DNA of 64,000 nt from Corallococcus sp. EGB (GTDB lineage: Bacteria > Myxococcota > Myxococcia > Myxococcales > Myxococcaceae): NCBI RefSeq assembly GCF_019968905.1, contig NZ_CP079946.1:8591356-8655355 (forward strand), read 5' to 3'. The first letter of the stretch is position 1; the number at the start of each line of letters is the position of its first letter. Position numbers and translations under genes: made by a program. The notes under the pieces were generated by a model. The model saw only the letters and a list, made by a program, of their open reading frames with translations. It had not been told where the DNA came from and ran no database searches. Positions 1 through 8,959 of the stretch are shown one piece after another.

Positions 1-1
1 C

Positions 2-448
2 TTCTGTACGGACACCACCGGCGCGGCCTTCGGCTTCTGGCAGCCGAACCTGTTCCCCGGCGCGGGGCTGGTGAACGAGCCCGGCGCCATGGCCTGGCAT
101 GAGGCCAAGTCGCGCGACGGCGCCAAGGCCGTGGCCTTCTACAAGGACCTCTTCGGGATGACGGCGGACAAGATGCCGGACGACCGGATGCAGTACTGGG
201 TCGTGAAGAAGGACGGCCGTGAGACGGCGGGCGTGATGCAGATGGATGCCTCGACGCCCGCGAACGTGCCGCCCCACTGGATGACCACCTTCTCCGTGGC
301 CAACACCGACGAGGCCGCCGCCACTGTCACCGCCAAGGGCGGCCAGGTGCTCATGCAGCCGTTCGACTCTCCCTACGGCCGCATCGCCATCGTCGCCGAC
401 CCGGGCGGCGCCACCTTCGGCATCATCACCCTGGCGCGGCCGGCGTAG
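2..448 (+). CDS. VOC (glyoxalase/bleomycin-resistance fold) protein, 5' truncated by window edge
   Basis: The reading frame is open from base 2 and its real start lies outside the window. The first visible residues (DTTGAAFGFWQPNLFPG) look like the end of one VOC module. A second complete module follows from about base 86, with the typical WHE..., VAFYKDLFGM and DPGGATFGI elements. Two-module VOC proteins of this kind (PhnB/CFP30B-like) are about 250-260 residues, so roughly half the gene is present. VOC proteins usually bind a metal and a small substrate, or are binding proteins only; no specific substrate can be read here. It ends 26 bases before the convergent larC. Confidence 0.8.
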   Translation, partial: FCTDTTGAAFGFWQPNLFPGAGLVNEPGAMAWHEAKSRDGAKAVAFYKDLFGMTADKMPDDRMQYWVVKKDGRETAGVMQMDASTPANVPPHWMTTFSVANTDEAAATVTAKGGQVLMQPFDSPYGRIAIVADPGGATFGIITLARPA

Positions 449-474
449 TCGTCGTCCCGAGCTTCGGCCGAGCT

Positions 475-1641
475 TCAGGGCATGAGGGCCGCCATCGCGG
501 CGGCCATCACCTGCTTCACCGGCACACCGGCCGCACGGGCCAGCCGGACGCAGTCGTCGAACTCCGGGTGCGCGTTGAGCACCCGGCCGTCGCGCAGGCC
601 GCGCTTCACGCGGACCTGGCCCCACGGCGTCTCCACCTCCACGAAGTCGCGCTCCAGCGCGTGGCGCTCCACCCGGTGGTAGCGCACGCCCAGCGACGTG
701 GACTCCTGCAACAGCGTGTCCACCACCGCCTCGCGCAGGCCGCCCTCCACCAGCGCGCCCAACAGGTGCGCGGGCCGGCCCTTCTTCATCACCACCGGGG
801 ACACCCACGCGTCCTTCGCGCCCACCTCCAGGAGCCGCTCCACCAGGTGCGCCAGCAGCTGCGGCGTGGCGTCATCCAGGTTCGCCTCCACCACCCACAG
901 CCCTTCGGTGGCCTGCGTCTCCACGCGGCCCAGCGACGCGCGCAGCACGTTGGGCCGGTCGCGGAAGTCCTTCGTCCCCACGCCGTAGCCCACCTTCTCC
1001 ACGATGAAGTCCGGCGGGTGGCCAATCTTCGTCAGCACCTTGAGCAGCGCCGCGCCCGTGGGCGTCGTCAGCTCGCCCACGCCCTCGAAGCGCACCGGCA
1101 CGTCGCGCAGGAGCTCCAGCGTCGCGGGCACGGGGATGGGCATCTGGCCGTGCGCCACGCGGATGGTGCCGCTGCCCAGCGGCGGCGGCGCGGCGTGCAC
1201 CTCCGGGTCGCCCAAGAGCTCCAGCACCACGGCGGCGCCGCAGATGTCCACGATGGAGTCCACCGCGCCCACTTCGTGGAAGTGGATTTCGTCGATGGAG
1301 ACGCCGTGCACCTTGGCCTCGGCCTCGCCGATGGCGCGGAACACCGCCAGGGCCCGCGCCTTCGCGCGCTCCGGCAGCGTGGGCGCCGCTTCAATCAGCT
1401 GGCGGATGTCCGCGTAGGCGCGGTGCGGGTGCGCCTCCTTCGCGTCCAGCACCACGTCCAGGTGCGTGCCGCTGATGGCGTGGCGCACCGCGCGCGACAC
1501 CGCCAGCTTCCAGCCCGGCACGTCGAGGCCGGACAGCGCCTGCGTCAGCGCGTCCGGCGACACGCCCAGGTCGATGCCCGCCGCCAGGAACATGTCCCCG
1601 GCGATGCCGCCCACCGGCTCCAGGTAGAGGATGCGTCGCAT
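475..1641 (-). CDS. larC: LarC-type nickel-pincer cofactor biosynthesis protein
   Basis: A 388-residue protein of the LarC (formerly DUF111) family. LarC is a CTP-dependent nickel insertase that completes the nickel-pincer nucleotide cofactor of lactate racemase-type enzymes. The N-terminus [19 protein letters not shown], the [15 protein letters not shown] segment and the TTPTGAALL segment are family hallmarks. The ATG at 1641 was chosen over upstream starts because the family begins directly with this GGIAGDM motif. In lactobacilli larC is split by a programmed frameshift; here it is one continuous frame. It lies 7 nt behind larB on the same strand, so the two are almost certainly co-transcribed. 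No larE or larA is visible in the window. Confidence 0.9.
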   Translation of the reverse strand: MRRILYLEPVGGIAGDMFLAAGIDLGVSPDALTQALSGLDVPGWKLAVSRAVRHAISGTHLDVVLDAKEAHPHRAYADIRQLIEAAPTLPERAKARALAVFRAIGEAEAKVHGVSIDEIHFHEVGAVDSIVDICGAAVVLELLGDPEVHAAPPPLGSGTIRVAHGQMPIPVPATLELLRDVPVRFEGVGELTTPTGAALLKVLTKIGHPPDFIVEKVGYGVGTKDFRDRPNVLRASLGRVETQATEGLWVVEANLDDATPQLLAHLVERLLEVGAKDAWVSPVVMKKGRPAHLLGALVEGGLREAVVDTLLQESTSLGVRYHRVERHALERDFVEVETPWGQVRVKRGLRDGRVLNAHPEFDDCVRLARAAGVPVKQVMAAAMAALMP

Positions 1642-1648
1642 GGCTTCC

Positions 1649-2401
1649 TCAGCTCCGGCCCTTGGTGCGGGAGATGAGCGCCGCGTAGAAGCCGCCGCCA
1701 AACCCGTTGTCGATGTTCATCGTGGCCACGTTGGACGCGCACGAGTTCAGCATCGAGAGCAGCGCGGAGACGCCCTTCAGGTTCGCGCCGTAGCCCACCG
1801 ACGTGGGCACCGCCACCACCGGGATGCCCACGAGGCCGCCGAGCGCGCTCGCGAGCGCTCCCTCCATTCCCGCCACCGCCACCGCGACGTGGCACTCCTG
1901 GATCTCTTCACGCCGGCGCAGGAGCCGGTGGATGCCCGCCACGCCCACGTCGTAGACGCGCCGCACCTCCGCGCCCATGGCCTCCGCGGTGATGGCCGCC
2001 TCTTCCGCCACGGGGAGGTCGCTGGTGCCGCCCGTCACCACCGCGACGCGGCCCGCCTTCACCTTGCGCTGGGGCAGGTGGAAGATGCGCGCCACCGGGT
2101 GGTACTGGCCCTTGGGGAAGCGCGCCACCAGGGCCTCCGCCTTCTCCGGCTGCAGCCGCGTCACCAGCACCGTCTGCTTGCGCTTCACCAGCGCGCCGAC
2201 GATGCCCAGGATCTGCTCCACCGTCTTGGGCTCGCCCAGCACGACCTCCGGGAAGCCGAACCGCAGGTTGCGGTGCGTGTCCACCGTCGCGTAGCCCAGC
2301 TCCGCGTACGGCAGGTCCTTCAGCTTGCCCACCGCGTCGTCCAGGCTGACCTTGCCCGTCTTCACCTGGCCCAGCAGGGCCCTGAGCGCCTTCTCGTCCA
2401 T
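1649..2401 (-). CDS. larB: LarB-type nickel-pincer cofactor biosynthesis protein
   Basis: A 250-residue LarB protein. LarB carboxylates and hydrolyses nicotinic acid adenine dinucleotide in the first step of nickel-pincer nucleotide synthesis, and is related to PurE/AIR carboxylase. The PurE-like core ([44 protein letters not shown]) and the C-terminal [17 protein letters not shown] segment carrying the conserved cysteine are all visible. The ATG at 2401 gives the usual family length; longer in-frame extensions run into the cheC region and look like shadow sequence. It lies 44 nt behind cheC and 7 nt ahead of larC, so the lar pair may ride on the chemosensory transcript. Confidence 0.9.
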   Translation of the reverse strand: MDEKALRALLGQVKTGKVSLDDAVGKLKDLPYAELGYATVDTHRNLRFGFPEVVLGEPKTVEQILGIVGALVKRKQTVLVTRLQPEKAEALVARFPKGQYHPVARIFHLPQRKVKAGRVAVVTGGTSDLPVAEEAAITAEAMGAEVRRVYDVGVAGIHRLLRRREEIQECHVAVAVAGMEGALASALGGLVGIPVVAVPTSVGYGANLKGVSALLSMLNSCASNVATMNIDNGFGGGFYAALISRTKGRS

Positions 2402-2445
2402 GGGCGAGCGGTCTACCGCACCCGCCCCCGGTGCTCCAGGCGGAC

Positions 2446-3036
2446 CTAGAGGCCCAGCCGGGACAGGAGCGCCTGGGCGCTCCCGCGCTCCAGCACCAGC
2501 AGCATCTGGCCGCCCAGGGGCGTGGGGCCCACGGCGGAGAAGCGCGCAGCCAGCACCACGCCCGGCCCCGGCTCCACGTCGCCCAGCACCCCGGCCAGCA
2601 CCGGGCGCACGGGGCCGCGCTGGAGCCGCGGCACGGAGGGCAACAGCCGCCAGCCCGTCAGCCGCCCGATGGCGGACAGGCACGCGCTGGCGAGGATGTT
2701 CGCGGCCTCGGCCAGGGCGCTCTCGCGCTCCTCGGGGGAGGCGGGGTGGCCACTCAAGAGCGCGGACTCCAGCGCCTCCGCGTCCACGGACGGCAGCGCC
2801 AGGACCAGCGCGCCGCGCAGCTCGCCGGTCATGCCCAGGCTCACGGCGACAGCGGGCGCTTCGTCCGCGAAGAGCGCGGGGCCCTGGGCGGCGTCCGTGA
2901 CGCGCACCTCGGGGACGGACAGGTCCACGCGGCCACCCACGAGCCGGGCCAGCGCGTTGGCGCCGTGTCCGCAGCCGATGTTGGCCACCTCGCGCAGGGC
3001 GTCGAGCTGCGCGTCACTGGGCAGGGGGGGGCTCAC
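2446..3036 (-). CDS. cheC: CheC-family CheY-P phosphatase
   Basis: A 196-residue CheC-like protein that would dephosphorylate CheY-P of the adjacent cluster. Both helices carrying the family's E-x2-N phosphatase signature are present: REVANIGCGHGANALA near residue 13 and AEAANILASACLSAI near residue 105. The start is a GTG at 3036 that overlaps the cheA stop codon in a GTGA arrangement, so translation is probably coupled to cheA. In Myxococcus the equivalent position in the dif cluster is held by DifG, a CheC homologue that opposes exopolysaccharide production. Assignment as a DifG counterpart is an inference from gene order. Confidence 0.85.
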   Translation of the reverse strand: MSPPLPSDAQLDALREVANIGCGHGANALARLVGGRVDLSVPEVRVTDAAQGPALFADEAPAVAVSLGMTGELRGALVLALPSVDAEALESALLSGHPASPEERESALAEAANILASACLSAIGRLTGWRLLPSVPRLQRGPVRPVLAGVLGDVEPGPGVVLAARFSAVGPTPLGGQMLLVLERGSAQALLSRLGL

Positions 3037-5459
3037 GCGGTCAGTAACCTCGGGACGTCCAGGATGAACACGGGACGGCCGCTGCCCAGGATGGTCACGC
3101 CGGACAATCCCGGCAGCAAGTCCAGGGGTCGGGACAAGGGTTTGAGCACGACTTCCTCCTGCCCCAGGAGGCGATCCACCGCCAGCGCCACCTTGCCGGT
3201 GCCCGCGTCGCCCTCCATCACCACGAAGGGCCGGAAGCCGGGCCTGGGCGACGCGGGCACCCCCAGGAGCGACTCCAGCGCGTGCACCGGCAACAGCCCG
3301 TTGCCGTGGGGCAGCAGCGCCGTCTCCCGGCTCTTGCTCAGGGACTGGGGATCCGCCTCCGTGGCGCCCACCACCTTGGCGATGGGCAGGCCGAACACCT
3401 CTTCGCCCACCTCCACCAGGAGCAGGTGCACCACGGCGACGGTGAGTGGCAGGCGCAGCGTGAAGACCGTGCCCCGGCCGCGCTCGCTGTCGATTTCGAG
3501 CGTGCCGCCCACGCTCTCCACCACGCGCTTCACCGCGTCCATGCCCACGCCGCGGCCGGAGATGTCGGTGATGTCCTTGGCGGTGGAGACGCCGGGCAGA
3601 CATGACAGGAGGAACGCGTCGCGGTCCGCCATGCGCTGGGCGGCGTCCTCGCTGATGAGCCCGCGCTTGAGCGCCGCGGCCTTGAGCTTCGCGGGGTCCA
3701 TGCCCCGGCCGTCGTCCTCGATGTCGATGATGACGCGGTCGCGCGCGCGGCGCACGGTGACGGTCACCCGGCCGCGCGGGGGCTTCTTCGCGACCGCCCG
3801 CTCGTCCGGGGACTCCAGGCCGTGGTCGATGCAGTTGCGCAAGAGGTGCAGCAGCGGATCCGCCAGCTCGTCGAGGATGGCGCGGTCGAGCTCGATTTCC
3901 GCGCCGGTGATGACCAGCTCCACCTCGCGCTCCTTGCGGCGGGCGAGGTCGCGCGCGGCGCGGGGCAGCCGGTCGGTGATGAGCGACAGCGGCGTCATGC
4001 GCGCGCTCATGACCTTGTCGTGCAGGTCCTTCACCAGCGTGTGCAGCCGGTAGACGCCCTCCTCCAGCGCGGGGCGCGTGTTCTCCGGCAGCACCTTGCC
4101 CACCTCGCGCAGGCGCGCGGTGGCGAGCATCAGCTCCCCCACCGTGTCGAGGAAGTAGTCGAGCAGCTCCGTGCGCACGCGCACCGTGCGCGAGCCCGCG
4201 TCGGCGGAGGCGCGCGCCGGGTCGGACGCGGGCGCGGCGACGGGGAGCGCGGGCGGCTCCGGGACGGCGGGCGCGACGGAGACGACCTCCACCTCGGCCA
4301 CGTTGCGCAGGGCCGCCTGGATGCCGGCGTCACCCACGCCGGTCTCCACGTCCACCTGGATGTAGCCGTCCGGGATGCGGCCGGCCTTGAGCTCCTCCAG
4401 GGGCGGGCGCAGGTCCACGAGCGTGCCCAGCGTGGACAGCCGCTTGTGCACGAGGAACGCGCGCACACCCGGGACCTGGCAGGAGGGGGAGATGCGCAGG
4501 CGCACGGACCAGCGGGGAGCGCCGGCCTTGCCGTCCACGACGCTGGCCACGGCCTTGAGCCCCGACGCCAGCGCCACCACGGAGGCGGAAGCGTCGCTGT
4601 CCGGCACCACCGCCAGGGACCGGGCGACCGGGGCGCCGTAGAGGGCATCCGGACCGCTCAGGTCGCGCGGCGGCATCAGCGCCGCTGGCGGCATCACCGT
4701 CAGGGTGGAGGGCGGTGCCGCGCCGGAAGCGCTCGTGCCCGGGGCACTCGAGGGCGCGTCACCGCCGGCCGCTCCCAAGCCCGATGCACCGGCCGAAGGT
4801 TGCGAGCCCGCCACCCCCACGACAGGGGCGTCCGACGCACCGGCCCCCGGACCCGACGCCGAGCCGTCGGCCGCGCTGTCCGGAGTCCCCGCGCCCGACG
4901 CACCGGCTCCCGAGGCGCCAGCGGCGCCCCCCGGTGGCCCTGAACCCGAGGCCGGACCGGCGGAGCCGCCTGGCGTCCCCGAGGAGCCCGCGCCTCCCGA
5001 GCCCTCTCCCTCCCCTCCGGAGGACGGCTTGAGCGCGGTGACCTGGGCCACGCGGGTCGCGGCGGGGGCGTGGCCGGTGAGCGCCTGCACCCGGGCGCCC
5101 AGCTGCTTGAGCAGCGCTTCGGCCTGCTCCGGCTCGCGGTTGGACGCCACGGCGCGCACCTGGGCGGTGAGCGTGTCCGCGGCGTTGAGCAGCAGGTCCA
5201 CCAGGTCCCGGTCCAGGAGCTTGCGGTCCTGCCGCACCGCATCCACCAGGTCCTCCACCCGGTGCGCCAGCATCGCGATGGGCTCGAAGCCCATGGACGA
5301 CGCCATGCCCTTCACCGAGTGGGCGTGCCGGAACATCGAGTCCACGGTGCTGGCAGTGGCCTCGCGCTCCAATTCCACGAGGTCCCGCCCGAGCGCCTCC
5401 AGGTGCTCGGTGGCCTCCGAGATGAAGAGGCCCAGGTACCGGGACATGTCCATCGTCAT
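3033..5459 (-). CDS. cheA: CheA-type chemosensory histidine kinase
   Basis: An 808-residue soluble CheA. Domain order: Hpt (P1) with phosphoacceptor His47 in HAHSVKGMASSMGF; a long Gly/Ala/Pro/Ser-rich linker at about 145-265; a P2-like CheY-binding domain near 315-395; P3 dimerisation helices (ELLDYFLDTVGELML); P4 ATPase with the N box LLRNCIDHGLE, DDGRGMDP and DISGRGVGMDAV; and a CheW-like P5. The ATG at 5459 has AGGAGG 9 nt upstream. It follows cheY by 68 nt and its stop overlaps the GTG of cheC. It should phosphorylate the adjacent CheY under control of the MCP and CheW. Gene order suggests a DifE counterpart. Confidence 0.92.
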   Translation of the reverse strand: MTMDMSRYLGLFISEATEHLEALGRDLVELEREATASTVDSMFRHAHSVKGMASSMGFEPIAMLAHRVEDLVDAVRQDRKLLDRDLVDLLLNAADTLTAQVRAVASNREPEQAEALLKQLGARVQALTGHAPAATRVAQVTALKPSSGGEGEGSGGAGSSGTPGGSAGPASGSGPPGGAAGASGAGASGAGTPDSAADGSASGPGAGASDAPVVGVAGSQPSAGASGLGAAGGDAPSSAPGTSASGAAPPSTLTVMPPAALMPPRDLSGPDALYGAPVARSLAVVPDSDASASVVALASGLKAVASVVDGKAGAPRWSVRLRISPSCQVPGVRAFLVHKRLSTLGTLVDLRPPLEELKAGRIPDGYIQVDVETGVGDAGIQAALRNVAEVEVVSVAPAVPEPPALPVAAPASDPARASADAGSRTVRVRTELLDYFLDTVGELMLATARLREVGKVLPENTRPALEEGVYRLHTLVKDLHDKVMSARMTPLSLITDRLPRAARDLARRKEREVELVITGAEIELDRAILDELADPLLHLLRNCIDHGLESPDERAVAKKPPRGRVTVTVRRARDRVIIDIEDDGRGMDPAKLKAAALKRGLISEDAAQRMADRDAFLLSCLPGVSTAKDITDISGRGVGMDAVKRVVESVGGTLEIDSERGRGTVFTLRLPLTVAVVHLLLVEVGEEVFGLPIAKVVGATEADPQSLSKSRETALLPHGNGLLPVHALESLLGVPASPRPGFRPFVVMEGDAGTGKVALAVDRLLGQEEVVLKPLSRPLDLLPGLSGVTILGSGRPVFILDVPRLLTA

Positions 5460-5527
5460 GACCCGGCACCTCCTTCATACGCGCACAGGGCCGCGACCCG
5501 GGTGGGCGCGGCCCCTCGCGCGCCGAT

Positions 5528-5896
5528 TCAGGCCTCGCCCAGCACCTTCTTGACCACCGCCAGCACGTCCTCCGCCCGGAACGGCTTGACGATGAAGTCC
5601 GAGGCACCCGCCTCGATGGCCTCCATCACCAGGCTCTCCTGCCCGAGCGCCGAGCACATGATGACGACCGCGCTGCTGTCGGCCTTGATGATTTCCCGCG
5701 TCGCCTCGATGCCGCTCTTGAACGGCATGACGATGTCCATCGTCGTGAGGTCCGGCTTCAACTCCTTGAACTTCTCCACGGCCTCCAGGCCGTTGGCCGC
5801 CTCACCGACGACCTCGAACCCTCCAGACGCAAAGATGTCCTTGATCATGTTGCGCATGAAGATGGCGTCGTCGACGACCAGCACCCGCTTAGCCAT
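5528..5896 (-). CDS. cheY: CheY-like single-domain response regulator
   Basis: A 122-residue stand-alone receiver. The acidic pair D9/D10 (VLVVDDA), the phosphoacceptor D54 (LTTMDIVMP), S82 in the switch position and K104 (IVKPF) are all intact, so it should be phosphorylated normally. There is no output domain, so it acts by protein binding or as a phosphate sink. It sits between cheW (71 nt upstream) and cheA (68 nt downstream) on the same strand, and CheC two genes on is its probable phosphatase. In the dif cluster the equivalent protein, DifD, works as a phosphate sink rather than a motor effector; that role here is inferred. Confidence 0.92.
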   Translation of the reverse strand: MAKRVLVVDDAIFMRNMIKDIFASGGFEVVGEAANGLEAVEKFKELKPDLTTMDIVMPFKSGIEATREIIKADSSAVVIMCSALGQESLVMEAIEAGASDFIVKPFRAEDVLAVVKKVLGEA

Positions 5897-5967
5897 GTGA
5901 AGAACTCCGCCTCCGTTTCAGGCCTAGAGGGAGCGCACCCTATCACCGGCCGTTTCCAGGGGGCTAC

Positions 5968-6390
5968 TCACTTGGAGGGAGTGAACAAGGCAACGACCGC
6001 CGCATCAAGTCCTTCCGGATCGAGCACGGTCACTCCCAGGCCACCCAGGCGGGCAACGCCGCGCACCGCGGGCATGGCCTTGCCCGGCGCCGCGCTCACG
6101 CGCTCCACCGCCTCGATGCCGTCCACGTCGGTGACCAGGAGCCCCAAGTCCCTGCGACCCCGGTCCAGTAGCACGACCCGGCACTGGGGCGTGGGACCTT
6201 CTGGCAGATGCAGGAGCTGCCGCAGCTCCACCACCGTCACCACCCGGCCCCTGAGGTTCATCACCCCGGTGATGGCCGCCGGGGCGCGAGGCACCCGCGT
6301 GTAGCGCTCCGGGGGCACGACGACCTCCCGGACGGCCGACAAGGGCAACCCGTAGCGTTCCTTCTCGACCCGGAAGATGACGTGCCGCAC
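5968..6390 (-). CDS. cheW: CheW-like scaffold protein
   Basis: A 140-residue single CheW domain. It would link the MCP array to CheA. Family landmarks: RYGLPLSAVREVV near the N-terminus, then ITGVMNLRGRVVTVVELR in the first SH3-like barrel, and LGLLVTDVDGIEAVE in the second. The start is a GTG at 6390. No ATG fits, and the protein begins directly with the first beta strand (RHVIFRVEKERYGL). It lies 51 nt behind the MCP gene and 71 nt ahead of cheY, in a run of co-directional genes. Confidence 0.9.
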   Translation of the reverse strand: MRHVIFRVEKERYGLPLSAVREVVVPPERYTRVPRAPAAITGVMNLRGRVVTVVELRQLLHLPEGPTPQCRVVLLDRGRRDLGLLVTDVDGIEAVERVSAAPGKAMPAVRGVARLGGLGVTVLDPEGLDAAVVALFTPSK

Positions 6391-6441
6391 GGTGAAGGCC
6401 CTTGTGCCGCGAAGGCGGCGACAGGCGGGGGAACAGGGCGC

Positions 6442-7815
6442 TCAGGGCCCCAGGCGGAAGCTGCGCACCACGCTCTGCAGCTCCACGGAGAGGTTGGTCA
6501 GCTCGCTCGCGAGCGACGTCATCCGCGACACCGCGGCCGTCTGCTCCTGGATGACGGCCTGGATGGCCTCCGTGGAGCTGGCGTTGTTCTTCGCCACGAG
6601 CTTGATCTCCTCGATGGCCTTCACCATCTCCTCGCTGCCCTTGAGCTGGTCGCGGGTGCTGTCGGAGATGAGCGTCACCTTCTCCGCGCCCTTGCGCGCG
6701 GTGTCGGTGATGGCCCCCATGGAGCGCATGATGTCGGTGAGGTCCTCACGGCCCTCCGCCAGCTCCGCGATGCCTTCCTTCATGGCGCTCACGACGGAGG
6801 TGGACTGGCCGGAGATGTCGCGCGCCAGGCGGGAGATCTGCTCCGCGGAGCGGCCCGCGCTCTCCGCCAGCTTGCGCACCTCATCCGCCACCACCGCGAA
6901 GCCGCGGCCGTACTCGCCCGCGCGCGCCGCCTCGATGGTGGCGTTGAGGGCCAGGAGGTTCGTCTGCTGCGCCACCTGGGTGATGGCGTCGACGATCTTG
7001 GAGATCTCCTGCGTCTTCTCGCCGAAGGCGAACACCTGCTGGCTGGCGGACTCGATGCGGTTGAAGACCTTCTTCACCTTGTCGCCCGCGAGCCGCGCCG
7101 CCTTGGAGCCGTCCTCCGCGCTGCTGCTGGTCTCCGCGGACGTGCGGGCCGCGTCCAGGGCGCTGGCCGCCGTGCGCTGGATGCTGCCGGCCATCTCCGT
7201 GATGACCTTGGAGGCCCGCGACACCAGCTGCGACTGGGTCTCCGCGCCGCCGGCGATCTTCTCCATCGACGAGCCCACCTCCTCCGTGGACCCGTTGACG
7301 TTCTCCGCGCTGCGCTGCAGGTCGATGGCCGTGTCCGCCACGCTCTTGGCGGTGTCCTGGATCTTGCCCACCAGCTCCCGCAGGTTCTCCTGCATGCGGG
7401 AGATGGCGCCCGTCAGCTCGTCGATTTCGTCGCGGGTGCTGTGCACCTCCGCGGCCACGGGCTTGGACAAGTCCCCCTGCGAGATTTCGAAGGCGGAGCG
7501 GCTGAGCACCTTCACGCGGGTGACGCGCGCCAGCAGCGAGGGCAGGAACGTGGCGCCGCCGAAGGTGATGAGCACCCCCACCCCCACCCGGATGATGAAG
7601 CTCCAGCGGCCCCAGGACGCGTCGAAGAGGCTCTCCGTGCACAGCAGCCACGTGCCCAGCAGCAGGCCCAGGAGGATGTAGCCGGTGGTGATCTTCCGGT
7701 GCAGGGACTGCTCGCGGACCACCTTGGGACCCTCGACGGCGCGCAGCAGTCGCTGCACCGGCTCGCGTCGGGGGGTGAGGCCAGAGGAGGGGTCGTCGCG
7801 AAGGGGGCGGCGCAC
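6442..7815 (-). CDS. Methyl-accepting chemotaxis protein with almost no periplasmic domain
   Basis: Up to 457 residues from a GTG start at 7815; this start has no clear ribosome-binding site and a later one is possible. Two membrane segments (about 42-59 and 72-92) are separated by only about 12 residues, so there is no periplasmic sensor domain. A HAMP region (about 93-145) and a long cytoplasmic coiled coil follow. The signalling tip ([40 protein letters not shown]) is well conserved and should bind CheW and CheA. A short periplasmic loop is the known hallmark of DifA, which monitors type IV pili in Myxococcus. With the downstream cheW-cheY-cheA-cheC genes, this makes a DifA-like role plausible but unproven. 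Confidence 0.88.
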   Translation of the reverse strand: MRRPLRDDPSSGLTPRREPVQRLLRAVEGPKVVREQSLHRKITTGYILLGLLLGTWLLCTESLFDASWGRWSFIIRVGVGVLITFGGATFLPSLLARVTRVKVLSRSAFEISQGDLSKPVAAEVHSTRDEIDELTGAISRMQENLRELVGKIQDTAKSVADTAIDLQRSAENVNGSTEEVGSSMEKIAGGAETQSQLVSRASKVITEMAGSIQRTAASALDAARTSAETSSSAEDGSKAARLAGDKVKKVFNRIESASQQVFAFGEKTQEISKIVDAITQVAQQTNLLALNATIEAARAGEYGRGFAVVADEVRKLAESAGRSAEQISRLARDISGQSTSVVSAMKEGIAELAEGREDLTDIMRSMGAITDTARKGAEKVTLISDSTRDQLKGSEEMVKAIEEIKLVAKNNASSTEAIQAVIQEQTAAVSRMTSLASELTNLSVELQSVVRSFRLGP

Positions 7816-7879
7816 GGAGTGCTTTCAGCGGGAGGGGCGGAAAACAGCCCAGGGGTTTAGCCTTGCTGTCCGGTACGGG

Positions 7880-8842
7880 TCAATCATCCGGCCGGATCTG
7901 CCTGCCTGACCGGGCGAAGTGGTCGAATCCCGCCGGAGGGGTCAGCAGGCGCCCCCCTGCGTCCCGAATCCGCAACGTCCGCTCCCGGGTGAGCACCCCG
8001 ATGCGCGTCACCGCCTGCCCGGCGCGGGCGCACGCCCGCTCGAACGCCTGCCTGCGCGCGGGCGGGACGGCGAGCAGCAGCTCGTAGTCCTCCCCGCCGC
8101 GCAGGGCCCCCTCCGGCCCCAGCGCCGCGCGCACGGCGGGGGACAGGGGCAGCCGGTCCAGCTCCAGCTCCACGCCCACCCGGGACGCGGCGCACAGGTG
8201 GCCCAGGTCCTGGGCCAGTCCATCCGACACGTCCATCCCGGCGGAGGCGAAGCGCGCGGCCAGCCGCCCCAGGGCGATGCGGGGCTCCGGGCGGCGCTGG
8301 CGCTTCACGGCCCTTCCCCGCCGGACGCCGGCCTGGAGCTGCTGGAACCCCAGGCGCGCGTCGCCCAGCGTGCCGGAGACGTAGAGCCCGTCCCCGGGCC
8401 GGGCCCCCGCGCGGGTGAGGGGCGGATGGGACAGCGCCCCGGTGACGGTGAGGGTGACGGACACTTCGCGCGCGGAGGTGAAGTTGCCGCCCACCAGCAT
8501 GATGCGGTGGGCCTTCGCGAGCGCGGCCATGCCCCGGCCCAGCGCGGACAGCTCGCGGGCGGGGAAGTCCCGGGGCAGCGCGAGCGCGCAGACGAACCAG
8601 CGCGGCGTGGCGCCCATGGCGGCCAGGTCCGACAGGTTCACCGCGAGCGCCTTGTGGCCGATGTCCGCCGCGGAGAACGTGGCGCGGGTGAAGTGCACGT
8701 CCTCCACCACGGCGTCGGTGGTGACGCACAGCGCGCCCTTGGAGGGTGCGAGCACGGCGCAGTCGTCCCCGGGGCCCACCGGCACCCGCGCGCGCGGGAA
8801 GCAGGCGAGGAAGCGTTGGATGAGGTCGAACTCGCCGGGCAT
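7880..8842 (-). CDS. thiL: Thiamine-monophosphate kinase
   Basis: A 320-residue ThiL, which phosphorylates thiamine monophosphate to thiamine diphosphate, the active cofactor. Characteristic ATP/Mg-binding segments are visible: VGPGDDCAVL, VTTDAVVEDVHF, MLVGGNFTSA, MDVSDGLAQDL and LRGGEDYELL. The ATG at 8842 starts two residues before the conserved EFDLIQRFL helix; a GTG three codons upstream is an alternative. It is 64 nt upstream of the MCP gene on the same strand and divergent from the aquaporin fusion, with about 117 bp between the starts. Confidence 0.92.
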   Translation of the reverse strand: MPGEFDLIQRFLACFPRARVPVGPGDDCAVLAPSKGALCVTTDAVVEDVHFTRATFSAADIGHKALAVNLSDLAAMGATPRWFVCALALPRDFPARELSALGRGMAALAKAHRIMLVGGNFTSAREVSVTLTVTGALSHPPLTRAGARPGDGLYVSGTLGDARLGFQQLQAGVRRGRAVKRQRRPEPRIALGRLAARFASAGMDVSDGLAQDLGHLCAASRVGVELELDRLPLSPAVRAALGPEGALRGGEDYELLLAVPPARRQAFERACARAGQAVTRIGVLTRERTLRIRDAGGRLLTPPAGFDHFARSGRQIRPDD

Positions 8843-8959
8843 GGACGGCACTGAAGACCACGCCCGCGCCCGGGGATGCAATGACGACCCGCGAACGGCC
8901 AGGCGGCGGACGGGCCCGCGGCGTTGACGGTGTCGGACCGCCCAGGCATAGGACAGGGA

